Made by a program: the position numbers and the translations under genes. DNA of 64,000 bases, taken from NCBI GenBank assembly GCA_037074615.1, contig CM073535.1:5309001-5373000 (forward strand), read 5' to 3'. The notes beneath the pieces were generated by a model. That model was given only the letters and a program-made list of their open reading frames with translations. It ran no database searches and was not told the origin of the DNA. Source of the stretch: Leucaena leucocephala (lineage: Eukaryota; Streptophyta; Magnoliopsida; Fabales; Fabaceae). Every line of letters begins with the position of its first letter. Positions within the stretch are counted from its first letter, which is position 1. Of the stretch, positions 23,109 to 34,265 are shown one piece after another.

Positions 23109-23857
23109 TCAGTACACTTCTGCAGTTGTGCTACGGCCATAGTGTCTCCAGAGTTTGACATGTTGGCAGATGACTGGTCGTTTAAAATTAAATAGGATAT
23201 CTTAATTTAAAAATTTATTTCAATAATCTTTATATTTTAAAAAAATTAATCTTTAAATTATTAATTGGGAGATAAATTTGGAGGATTAATTTAAGGACGA
23301 ATGCTTAATTTATTTAGATTTGAATATGGTTTTAGGAAATTAATTTGTCTGTGCCCGGGTTTCCTTGTCTTGGTGGAGTCGAGCTCCCTTATTTTTGGGG
23401 GCAAATCAAGGAGGAAACAAATCAAATCAGGCCAAGCTTCCATTAATTCCCTGAAGTGACCCTTTTTACTCTGTTTTGATAAATCCTGAAGGGACTTTGC
23501 ATTTGTTATATAATTTGAACATACATTTTTATTCCTCTCTCTTCCTACAATTTTTGGATGACAATGAAGCAAGAACCTCATTATATTAGACTACATTTCT
23601 TATTCTTATGCTCAACGACATTAACCTATCAACTTTGATCAGGTACGTAGAACCCAGTGCTTACAAGACTCATTAATCTGAAATCCTAAGAGACACCCTT
23701 CAACTTTGACTACAAGAACCAAAACACAAGAACCACATCACATCCCTACCACTTTTATTACTAGTACTTCCTAACCTGCTACCACTTCTCAAGAAAAATC
23801 ATTTGCTTCTAACATGAAAACCAAGGTACGAAATCACGAATCGAACAATAGAGTCTC
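23109..23857. other. Spacer between THO6 5' end and germin-like gene 3' end
   Basis: Holds the presumed THO6 promoter (reading leftward) and the 3'UTR of the germin-like gene. AT-rich at 23170-23300. The open frame 23291-23581 shows no family similarity. No further feature seen. Confidence 0.4.
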
Positions 23858-24490
23858 TTAATTTTTGCCCCCGAGAACACCCTTGAGCTTCTTGATCTGC
23901 GCAGGATCAAGGAAAGTGGTTCCTGCAATCAATGGAGTGGGCAAATCACTCTTGAACAACGCAAAATCAAGAATTTGCAGCCCAGGATTCGCACTACTGA
24001 ACGTCACAATAGCCTGCGCCAAAGAGTCACCAGCATTGATCTGGAAGTGAAGCAAGCCTTGTGGAAACACCATAGAATCACCCTTGTTGAGATTTTTGAG
24101 AAACACAGTGTTATCAGATGCAATGAAGCCTGCACACATTGAACCTTCCACAACAAAAAGTGATTCTGAAGCTCCAGGATGTGTGTGCATTGGTATAACT
24201 CCATCCTTGGCCAAGTCCAAACGAGCCAATGAAATTCCAAGTCCATTCAGGCCGGGAAACTGCGAGTCGAACGCCGGCGTCACCGCGGCTTTTATAATGT
24301 TCGAAGTGTTACCCTCGACGCCTAGGCCATGGAATACAAAATCATCCACAGTCACCTTTTTAGGGCTCTTGCAAGAATACCCTGAAGGGTTGTTCGGAGC
24401 AGCATAATCTGCAACACAAAAATCTAGCACTGAAGCTTGAGAGGAGGAAGGTGAGAGGAGGAAAAAGACGAAGATAATGGGCAGAATCAT
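23858..24490 (-). CDS. Germin-like protein, ABP19 type (copy 1)
   Basis: Secreted single-cupin glycoprotein of the germin-like family, closest in type to auxin-binding ABP19-like proteins. Members are apoplastic, often hexameric manganese proteins, some with superoxide dismutase activity; the activity of this one is not known. One exon, 210 aa. Signal peptide about 1-19, ending SSSQAS. Cys25 and Cys40 fit the conserved N-terminal disulfide. N61-T-S is a glycosylation site. Cupin box 1 is HTHPGASE (His102, His104, Glu109) and box 2 FPQGLLHF (His148), so all four metal ligands are present. The KGD tripeptide is at about 136-138. The ATG at 24488-24490 is the only start giving a signal peptide, and a TATATAAT lies about 55 bases upstream. 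The second copy at 31433-32068 is about 80% identical and shares promoter sequence. Confidence 0.96.
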   Translation of the reverse strand: MILPIIFVFFLLSPSSSQASVLDFCVADYAAPNNPSGYSCKSPKKVTVDDFVFHGLGVEGNTSNIIKAAVTPAFDSQFPGLNGLGISLARLDLAKDGVIPMHTHPGASESLFVVEGSMCAGFIASDNTVFLKNLNKGDSMVFPQGLLHFQINAGDSLAQAIVTFSSANPGLQILDFALFKSDLPTPLIAGTTFLDPAQIKKLKGVLGGKN

Positions 24491-24860
24491 GGTTTTTTTA
24501 GCTGGATGATGTTGTGTGAATGTGACAAAGGGTTTGGATGATCTTATATAATAAGCGACTGCGAGTGAATGAATTTCTTTACCATTTCTGCTTTTGAGTT
24601 ACTGTGGCGAGTAAGATTTTTGCCATATGGAAACGACAGATTTTTTAATTGGGAAGCCCGTGAATGTCAAATTTGGAAGTTTTCCCTTGCAACAATACGA
24701 AGCCTTGCCTCTTTGTCTTTGAAATCATTGGGATAGAAATCTTCTCCGGCATATGTTCTACAGCCAAAAGTAGGACCTGCAATAAATAATTGATTGAACT
24801 TTGTGTAGTCAATTGAAAATTACAACCCGTTAATTTAAATCCTTCCATTTAAAGTATGTA
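24491..24860 (-). promoter_or_regulatory. Promoter of germin-like copy 1, homologous to that of copy 2
   Basis: The part about 24590-24790 aligns by eye with 32160-32370 upstream of the second germin-like gene. Shared words include AAACGACAGA, TTTGGAAGTTTTC and GTTCTACTGCCAAA-like sequence. The duplication therefore included at least 300 bases of promoter. A TATA-like sequence is at about 24545. Confidence 0.6.
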
Positions 24861-27800
24861 TTTTTTTTTTTGTACAAAAGAGGGTTAATTACCCGAAATT
24901 AAGAAAAAACTAAAGCTGAAGGGGATTAGATCCCAAACTATCGATAAGAACAAGAAACTCTAAACTTGGAGTAGAAGTATATAATATTTTTGTAGCAGAG
25001 AAATATTCCTTAGCTAGTGTATTTACTACCTTATTTTGAGCTCTTGGTATATAATAGACATTCAGTTTTCAAGAATGTTGTAGAAGGCTCTGTATTTGTG
25101 CAATTAACAAACTGCATCTCTCCACATATCCTTTGGATAGCATATAAAGGATATTCTTAGAATTATATTCAAGAATAATTTTCTTAAATCCTAAAAAATA
25201 AGCAAGATCCAGGCTTTTATACACTGCCTATTGCTTAGCTTCTATTATTGCACAAGAACCCAATTTCCTTGTAAATCCAGCAATCCATTTCTCAAAATAA
25301 TATCTAATAAGTCCACCACATCCTACTTTATTATGGGCTACCGAACAAGCTCTATCAACATTCACTTTGACCCATCCGGGATTGCCAATTAGATTAAGTT
25401 ACATTAATAAAATCACTCAATAAGTTTTCCTCTTGAACATGTACAAATATCTTCCATGAACTCATAATAATCGTATAGGGATCTAAAGGTTTCAAAAAGT
25501 CTATATCAAAAGTATAGTGATTTCTCCACTTTCATAGACTCAAAATTGCAACTCTCCATATTAATCCCTAATTAATATTCCCATTGAACCCTAAATCCAT
25601 CTTTAAATTTAAAGCAAACCAGTCTCATAATGAGGCTATAAAAAAAGGACTATAATACATTGGATTAACCAACCTACTCTAAAGTTGTTTGGCATAACTG
25701 CAATCTCGAAGAATATGTAAGATATCTTCATTGTCTTTATTGTAGTACTGACACATTGTAGTAGTTGAAGACCACTTACTTCTCCAAACATTAGTCACTA
25801 AGTGATTATTGAATGCAATCTATATGAACACCCGAATAAGCTCAGCACCCTTCCATTTCCTTATATCTTTATAAATGGAGATGTATGTATCAACCGATTA
25901 AAACTCAATTAGAAAATAAGCACTTTTGATAGAGAAGGTCCCCTCACTAGTAGCATTCCACGCTATTACATCATTCCCCGCCTCTATCAAAGGTGGTAAC
26001 ATAATAATTAATCTCTGAATAGGATCACTTGGAAGAAGATTAGCAAGTCTTTAGAAATTCCAGCCTCCTGAATCAGTTAAATCTACTACTTTACTATTCT
26101 CTTCTTCAGTTGTAAGTGGCCTGATACACATTTCCTTCAACACTTTATTGGGAAATAGTCATTTATCAGTAAAAAATTCACCATTTGACCATTTCTGACA
26201 TACCATCTTGTGCCTAGCTCTATTATGTCTTTTTGTTGAGAAATAAACTTCCAAAGCGCAGAATCTCCTTTCCTTGCATCCAGTAAATTGTCTTCATTTC
26301 TCATAATATACTTATGTAAGAGCACATCTATTCATAGCCTTTTTATCTACGTTACTAATTTCTAAGCAATTTTAGCTCCACAAGCTTGATTAAAGGATGA
26401 TAATTTTTTAAACACAAGACCCCCATTCAGTTTAAGTCTAACAATTTGGTTCCATCCAATAGGATGAAATCCCTTTGAATATTGGCTATTCCCCATATAA
26501 AATTTCTTTATATTCTTTTCACTTCTTGACAGACAAATATAGGATCCTAGAAACCATCATAGGATAAACCAGTACAGAGCTCAGTACATACTTAGCTAAA
26601 GTAATTCGACCAATAACTGAAAGTGTATTCTCTTTCCAAGCTGCCAATTTAGATTTAACTCTTTCAATTATATAGTGAAAAGTCTCCATGGATTTCCTCC
26701 CTCTGATGATTGGAAATCTCAGATACTTCCCTATATTAGCAGACACATATATTCCTGTAATTTCACTAACTTTTCTTCTAATATTACTATTCACCTTCGG
26801 AGGAAAAAATAGAAGATTTACTCTTATTTTTTCCCCTGAAGCTAAAAAAATTGTCAAGGCATTCCATCATAAATTTAGCCTACTTTGTATTAGCCACTCC
26901 AAAAATAAGAAGATTATCAACAAACATCATATGAGAAATGGTTGGACCACCACCCGAAACCAAAATAGGTTTCCATTGTCCAGAATTCACAGCATCTAAA
27001 ATAAGATGAGATAACTTGTCTATGCAAAGGACAAATAAAAGAGGTGAGATAGGGTCCCCTTGACGGAGACCTCTTTTAGGAGAAAAAATTCAGTTTTCGA
27101 ACCATTTTATAATAAATTATATGATACAGAAGTAACACATGTCATGATAAGATTTATAAAATTACAATCCAAACTGACATCCAGAATAACCTATTAAATG
27201 AAATCCCATCGAATGTGATCATAAACCTTATCAAGATCAATCTTTAAAGCCATTAAGCCAGTTTGTCCCGTAGCTTTCTTCATTATATGCATGATTTATT
27301 GACCAACTATAATATTATCTTGTATGTGTCTGCCTTTTATAAAACTAGATTGAAAAAGTGATACAATATCATCCAAAACATTACTTAATCTACCAACAAT
27401 GACATTTGTAATACATTTATAATGCAATGTACATAAGGCAATCAGTCTAAAATGGGTAATAACCTCAGGATGATCTCTCTTTGGTATGAGTTAAATCAGA
27501 GTCCTATTTGTACTAACATCAACAGATTTGTTTTCAAACACTGTTATGACAAAATGGCATAAAGAATTGCCTACAGTACCCCAATTTGTTTAGTAGAAAA
27601 CTTGAGAGAAACTATCAATACTAAAAGCCTTATAAGGCCCCATAAAAAATAGAGCTTCTTTTATTTTCTTATTAGTTGGGGCATAACTCATGTTATTAAG
27701 TCACCCTTTGACCTTAACAAGAAAATTAGTATTTGTTTTTAACATACAAGGAGCAGTGTCATAACAATCATAGAGTCTTGAAATAATCTATCACCATAGC

Positions 27801-29170
27801 CATCAGCGCATATTGATTATCAACCCAATTTCCTCTATTATCTTTAAGAGTTAAAATTCTATTTCTCCTCCTTCTCATTTTGGTTTTTAGATGATAATAC
27901 TGAGTATTCCTATCACCTTTTGTAATCCATTCAGTCCTAACTTTTTGAAACTATTTAGTTTCTTCTAACTTCAAAATATCCTCCAACTCATTTTGTAAAT
28001 TTCTTTCAAGAGAATCTAGAAATGTTGAGTAAGTATAAGCCGGGGATTTCTTAATCCCATTTGATTGGGCTAAAACAATTTTTTTCTTTTCTCCACAAGC
28101 CCAAAAATATTTTTATTTCAATTAGCAAGAGACCAACTAAAAATTTCTAGAGATTTATTAAATTCATCATCCTCATTCCAAGCATTAGATAAAAAATCAA
28201 AGAAATTTTCATGAGCTAGCCGCATAGCCTCAAATTGTTCTCAGTTTTCGTATTTGAAATTTTTACATTTTCTTGCTACACTGGTTGAGCCTCCATTCGG
28301 CTTTATTCTAGATTAGGTACTTTTACTTTATTAGGGCAATTTGCCACACAATGACCATAAGTACCACAGCCTGTACATAGCATATACAAGCCCTCATATT
28401 CTAGATAATAATTTTCTCCTTCTAAAGAAAATCCAGACATTAGCTGCTTATCTAAATCCACCAAGACACAAATTCTTGCAAAATGTCCCCTTAATTGACA
28501 TGAGGTATTCAAATCCACCTTCATTGTCTCACCGATTCTATTGATGAGGATAGTAAGAGCCTCTTCATCGTAATACTCTAGAGGTATTTTAGGCATTCTG
28601 ACCCAAACTGCCACTTTACTGATCGTAGGTATCTCAAATTTGAATTTTGGTTCCCAAAGTCTCACAGTCAAATAATGATCATATATCATCCAAGAACCCC
28701 TTTTAAAGCATTAAAGTAATCTTCTATGTTTGACATTTTCACCACATAAAAACCATGACCAATATCAGTTAAATTTATAACCCCTTTTTTGCCCTCATTG
28801 CTTGTAATCTAGTTTGCGAAGCTTTATAACCAATACCTCTATCCAGTAGCTTGACAATTACAGCTTTGCACCATGCTTTGTAAAGTTTTTTCTTCATCTT
28901 CCCTAAAAAAGAAAAGGTAGAAAAATTCCTTGAAGGATTTTCAGTGGTATTGCACATGGTTCCTCATTCTCTTGATGGCTCTATTTTGGAGACTTTAATA
29001 TGTCATCATTAGATTCCATCTCATCCTTTCCACCCAGACCATCTTATGTTTGCTTACTGTTTCTAACTACACCCTTAAGCTTTTCAGCAAACGAAGGACC
29101 TCCATCAGTATAAACTAACCCTTTAGAGCCTAAAGTTGGCTAATTACCTACAAAATATTCACACTTCCAT
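24861..29170 (-). mobile_element. Degenerate LINE (L1-type non-LTR retrotransposon)
   Basis: Read on the minus strand. ORF1: 28957-28303, with a DUF4283-like region (MKKKLYKAWCKAVIVKLL) and a CCHC knuckle (CTGCGTYGHCVANC). ORF2 linker: about 28250-27750 (WITKGDRNTQYYH, MRRRRNRI). Reverse transcriptase: about 27090-26880, with LRQGDPISPLLFVL and FVDNLLIF where the family has F-A-D-D, so a catalytic Asp is replaced by Asn. RT C-terminal part: 26857-26519 (GITGIYVSANIGKYL-like). Zinc-binding RT domain: 26325-26137 (GDSALWKFI, GTRWYVRNG). RNase H: about 25380-25220 (VKVNVDRAC, KVGCGGLIR). The T-run at 24861-24871 would be the poly-A tail. An apurinic endonuclease domain is not visible between ORF1 and the linker, so it is deleted. 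Many stops; inactive. Ends are approximate. Confidence 0.88.
28303..28957 (-). pseudogene. LINE ORF1 remnant (DUF4283 plus zinc knuckle)
   Basis: Two blocks in different frames, 28957-28775 and 28689-28303, joined by a frameshift. The second ends with Cys-x2-Cys-x4-His-x4-Cys (CTGCGTYGHCVANC), the nucleic-acid-binding knuckle common to plant LINE ORF1 proteins. The proline-rich tail usual in the family is missing. Confidence 0.8.
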
Positions 29171-29811
29171 TTTTGTTCCCATCATTCTTGACTTTTTTTT
29201 AACTTCGTAGCAGTAAATCATATTCCTCTTATGAAGAACGAACAGTGAACATAGGTAAGCCAGAGAGAATCTTCACCATAGTTAACTAGTTTAATTAATC
29301 CCATTTAAAACATGTATAAAGCATACATTAAAGACTTAGATCGACTAGTTGTAGGTCGTTATAGCTTAACTAATAGTTTCATGTCTAGTCTTTAATATGC
29401 AGCCACAATAATTACTTAGAGATAGTGAGGTTCCTCTTGTAAACTTACATTCTAATAAACGGGACTAGTTGGTTTCTAGTTGAGTCAGATACTAATGAAT
29501 AAATCTAAAAAAAAAACTGCATGTATAAAGCATTATCAAGTTAAGAATGATGCACCAACAAATTTGTGGCTTAAGGATACCCTTAATCAAATCAAACCAA
29601 AAAAGTTTAGAATGATGCATTTTATCCATGTTTGTTTATCTGATATATTTGTCCTCATCATTTTTGACACTTTCATCAAAGCTATTTCTTCATGCATATC
29701 CGTTCCCATTATCAAGGCCTTTGCCACATGTAGAATTAAAGTTCAAATTTTGGGGTACTTTAGAACAAGAGATGGTCTCTGAAGTTTAATCTGCCCTCAT
29801 TATGACAGCAT
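29171..29811. other. Spacer left of MITE copy A
   Basis: AT-rich sequence. An open frame at 29480-29782 (100 codons) has no recognisable family. No repeat, splice-linked exon or RNA gene was recognised. Confidence 0.3.
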
Positions 29812-30670
29812 GTGTGTTTGGATAGAATTTTGAAAAAAAAAATTGGACAACTTTTAGAAAAAGACTTCTAGAGAAAAGCTTATAGAAAAAAATTATTATA
29901 AATAAATGAGTATTTGGATTATTATCAGAAAAATTTTTGTTATTGGTAAATTACCATAAAGGATATGTGATAAAAGGAAAACAAATTATCTTCTATGCAT
30001 AGAAATTGTGACTCACTGTTCATCTCCTTATGTCTAGCAACCTCTAGCCATCGAAGCACCGACGACGACAGACATCAATGAGCACCAACCTCTAGCCAGT
30101 GAAGCATCTCCAACCAATGATGACACTAATGAGCATTAACCCCCAATCGGTGACCAGCATCGATGATGACAGGCACCGACGAGCACCAACCTCCAGCCCT
30201 CATCTCCAACCAGTAACTAGCATCGATGACGGCGAACACTGATGAGCACAACCTCTAGCCAGTGAAGTATCTCCAACCAATGATGACACTGATGGGCATC
30301 GACCTCCAATGAGCGATGAGCATCGACCAGCATCATCATTGTGAATTTCTATCAGCATCTTCTTCCATGGCGACATGCGACCACCTTCTTCCTCCTATCC
30401 TTCTTTCGACGAGCATATGAGCGTGAGCAGCGAGCAGCAGACATCTTCGTAAAGATAGGGTGTTAGAAAAATAAGGGTAAAATAGTAATTGGATAATCCA
30501 TAAGCTCTTTTACTATTTTAGAAAGTATTTCTAATATTTTATCTAAAATTATAATTTGATCTAAAAGCATTTTTAAATAAATATAATTATTTATTTTAAA
30601 ATTTTTTCAAATCAAAATTTGAGTCAGAAACATTTTTAAAATCGTGGTTTATGAGCCATCTAAACAGGCC
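29812..30670. mobile_element. Non-autonomous DNA element of a GTGTTTGGATA-ended family, copy A
   Basis: Left end GTGTTTGGATAGAATTTTG; right end reads, reversed, GGCCTGTTTAGATGG. The flanks are AT-rich, with a GC-richer core of imperfect direct repeats at 30040-30360 (repeated AGCACCAACCTCTAGCC and CATCGATGA). Two related copies lie at 41731-42185 and 47107-47812. Ends of this type are common in plant MITE and MULE families. No convincing target duplication was found, so the superfamily is not assigned. Confidence 0.55.
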
Positions 30671-31432
30671 CATTATCGATTTCTTCTAATGGTTTTTCAA
30701 TTTTCATAGTCATAGAATGGTATGACGACATTTTCTTACGGATAAATAAAGGTGATCCTTATAGAAAATTCAAAACGAGAATTATATTAAATATGTGTCT
30801 TTTAAATTGTATTTTCAAAGTTGTTCGTCTTAAGTTTAGGATATAGAGGGAAATATTTAACCCACAAGAATATCCGTAGATGTATCTCCTTTTGAACCAT
30901 AAATTTAAAACGCAAGGTTTCATTTTGAATATTCTAATCATGGCTTTCTTAACTCTTTTTAACTTTTATTGAGACTGGTGGTGGGAGATGAACAACATTA
31001 ATTAATTAATCTCTTCATGATACGAATTAACTCATTTTGAAACATAAATTAAAATTCATTAATAATTAAGCCGATAATTCATGGTCTCATAGCAACATTA
31101 AGCATTCATTGATTGAGAAGATAACGGCCCATTTCACACACATTAAGATAATAAAGACCCTACATTTTATTCATCACTTGCATCATCAGCACAATTTTCT
31201 CAAGTTAGAAATCACGTGACTTACACAAAAATACTCGACAACTAGAAACAAATAAACAAGAACCAAGTACGATCAGACTACTATTACTTAACCTAGCTTC
31301 CTACCAACACTGCTCAACAAGCAAGAATCATCCCATTATTACAAACACGACTAACTTGAAATGAGTCTAACAAAAGAGACAATCTTTTATACCAATCTCT
31401 GACAAGGACAATGTAACAATCTCCGAATACAG
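30671..31432. other. Spacer and 3'UTR of germin-like copy 2
   Basis: AT-rich. The last ~250 bases probably belong to the 3'UTR of the germin-like gene read leftward. No coding signal was recognised. Confidence 0.4.
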
Positions 31433-32068
31433 TTAATTTTTGCCTCCAAGAACACCCTTGAGCTTCTTCACCTGAGCGACATCAAGGAAAGTGGTCATTG
31501 CAATCAGTGGAGTGGGCAAATCACTCTTGAACAATGCGAAATCAAGAATTTGCAGCCCAGGATTCGCACTACTGAATGTAACAAGAGCTTGGGCCGTAGT
31601 TGCACCAGAATTGATCTGGAAATGAAGTAAACCTTGTGGGAACACCATAGTGTCTCCCTTGTTGAGTCTTTTAAGGTACACAGAATTATCGGATGAAACA
31701 AAACCAGCAGTGATTGAACCTTGAAATACAACAAGTGCTTCTGAGGCTCCAGGATGTGTGTGAATTGGTATCACACCACCCTTGTCCAAGTCCAAACGAG
31801 CCAAGGAAATTCCAAGGCCGTTCAGGCCAGGGAATTGCGCGTCGAACGCCGGGGTCACGGCGGCTTTTATGATGTTCGAGGTGTTACCTGCGATGCCTAG
31901 GCCATGGAATACAAAATCATCCACAGTCACCTTTGAAGGCTTCTTGCAAGAATAACCTGAAGGACTGTTGGGAGCTGCATAATCTGCAACACAGAAATCT
32001 ACAACAGAAGCTTTGGAGGTGGATGAGAGGAGGCAAAAGATGAAGATAAGTGGGAGAATCATTTTCAC
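31433..32068 (-). CDS. Germin-like protein, ABP19 type (copy 2)
   Basis: Second complete member of the local germin-like pair, 211 aa, one exon, same orientation as copy 1 and about 80% identical. Signal peptide about 1-20 (ends STSKAS). Cys26 and Cys41 form the expected disulfide pair; N62-T-S is a glycosylation site. Metal ligands His103, His105, Glu110 (HTHPGASE) and His149 (FPQGLLHF) are all present, with KGD near 137-139. It differs from copy 1 just after box 1 (ALVVFQGSITAG against SLFVVEGSMCAG). The start is the ATG at 32066-32068; an internal ATG two codons on would give nearly the same signal peptide. Secreted cupin; enzymatic activity cannot be told from sequence. Both genes look functional. 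Confidence 0.96.
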   Translation of the reverse strand: MKMILPLIFIFCLLSSTSKASVVDFCVADYAAPNSPSGYSCKKPSKVTVDDFVFHGLGIAGNTSNIIKAAVTPAFDAQFPGLNGLGISLARLDLDKGGVIPIHTHPGASEALVVFQGSITAGFVSSDNSVYLKRLNKGDTMVFPQGLLHFQINSGATTAQALVTFSSANPGLQILDFALFKSDLPTPLIAMTTFLDVAQVKKLKGVLGGKN

Positions 32069-34229
32069 TAGTACCTGCTCAATTTTTTTTTCTTTGGGTG
32101 TATCTGAGTTTGGAAGAAGATGAAATATAAGAAGGGAAGGGCATGTAAATTTTTATTATTTTTACCGTTATTATTCAGTTACTAGGATAGATAAGATATT
32201 TCTTACGTTTGCACGGGAAACGACAGAATCTGAGCTGTTATTCACGTGAGTGCAGGTCAAGTTTGGAAGTTTTCTACACAATACCAACAAGAAACTTCTT
32301 TTTGCTCTGAACCACAATGACAGGAATCTTCTCAAGTATATGCATGTTCTACTGCCAAACATGTTTTTCTTCAACTTTCTAACACTCTTTGATTGGCCGG
32401 TAATGCAGATTTAGTATAAAAGAGACTTGGAAGAAATCAAAAGATAGAATATATATATATAGTAGGTTGTGTTACATAATCATAACGTTCTTTGTGCTAT
32501 TACAGGAATCAGAATCATCTAATCTGCATATATTTTCATTCGGTAATAAGTAAATTACAAAAGGGTAAGAAAGGATAAACATGGTGGTCCATAAGATCAC
32601 GTGACAAGAGAATGTGAGAAGAAGGCATAAGAAGACGTTTTTGAGACAGCTAGAAGAAGGACCCTCTCTGCAAGTCGGGCACAGAATCCGAGGGATTACA
32701 TACTTGTGACTATCTCAATTCCCTATCTTCGAGGAACTTAGGTTTTCTCTCAAGGTAGACAAAAAAACCAGCTTTTTAATTGTCTGTCCCTTTACAAATT
32801 GTACTGAATGCTCACACGCATATCTCCACACAAAGGATAAGATTTTGTTGGGGAAAATTAACAGAAACCAGTCATTTAATTTCCATAGCAGCGTGAAGAA
32901 AAGGTTTCAATGAAGTCACTGTCATTGTTATATATATAGTGACAAAGAGACATGGGTTGGTGGTGGGGAAATCTGTCAGATTTTTTCGATATTATTGAAC
33001 CCAAAATTGACGTCTGAAGAAAAAGGTGCAGAGTGTGATTGAGATGCATGCATTGCGCGGCCCTGCATGTAAGAGAGATGGGTCAAGCCTGGAGTGTTCC
33101 TTTTGTTAGATTCAATTCCCACCTTATATTTCATTTTAGATAGATCACTTGTATGAGTATATGGGATTCTTCTTTGAGAAGGAGATAGCTAGAACACAAC
33201 ATTTTATTATGAGATACAAGTTGATAGCAAATGAATCCGTGATTCAACGTTGAAATAATCATATGATATATTTACTACCTTGTTTGTGATCATTTACAAG
33301 ATATCAGTAACTTATATATCTAAAAGTAAGACATGGTTAGTGTTCATCTTGGTGAACAGTAACTCCTACAGTGATTAACCGTTCTCTCCAAGAGGGGTGG
33401 GGGCGTCAGCTACGCCCCTACTCTGCTCGGCAGATTTCCCCTCTTCTTGTATGTTTTTTTGTGTTTCTTTGGATCATTAGATTCTATATAAAATAAATGA
33501 CATTTTGATATTTTATAACTAAAAAATGGTTAAGTTTTAAATTTTTATGATTCTTTAAAATTAATATTATGAATCATAAAAGCTCCCCTACTCCTTTGGA
33601 AGGAAAATCATGGAGTTGGAGGGGGTAAGGGGCTCTAATCCCCCACTCTCTAATGCCCTTTATAATATTTTAATCTCCTAAATATTTTTTTTCTTTTTGA
33701 TTATTATATTTTAGGTAAAATATTTTATGGACATGAAATGCAGTTTCAAATTTTTTTTATATTTTTTAAAAATAAATTAAAACCAAATTATTTCATACCC
33801 ATGTTTTATATAGAATCTATCGATCAATAGATAAAAGAAAAAATATTTGATAAATTAGGCCATTATTACAAAGGAAATTAAATAATAGGGGCATTAAAAA
33901 GCACCTAGCCCAAAATTGGAGGATGAGAAAAGAGATGTCTGAGTTGAAAATGGTTATGCAAACGAATTTTTCTTCATTATTGAAAAGTTTGCTATACCAA
34001 ATAGCTAAGAATGCATTTATCTGTAGAATTTTATTTTATATTGGAACAGCCTTATCTTGGCCAGTTCATGATTTATCAACTTTACCTATGGGCCGGGTTG
34101 AAACATAAAAAGTGATGCAAAACATTTAAGAAATTAAAATGGGTTAGTGATACTAATTTTTTAAATGATAAAATGTACGTTAAGGATTCAATTCATTCTC
34201 TCTTTTTTTTTTTTTTGAAAGAGATCAAA

Positions 34230-34265
<36 letters not shown>

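Noticed and set aside
26688..26999. Plus-strand frame over the LINE
   Set aside because: Antisense shadow of the reverse transcriptase coding region.
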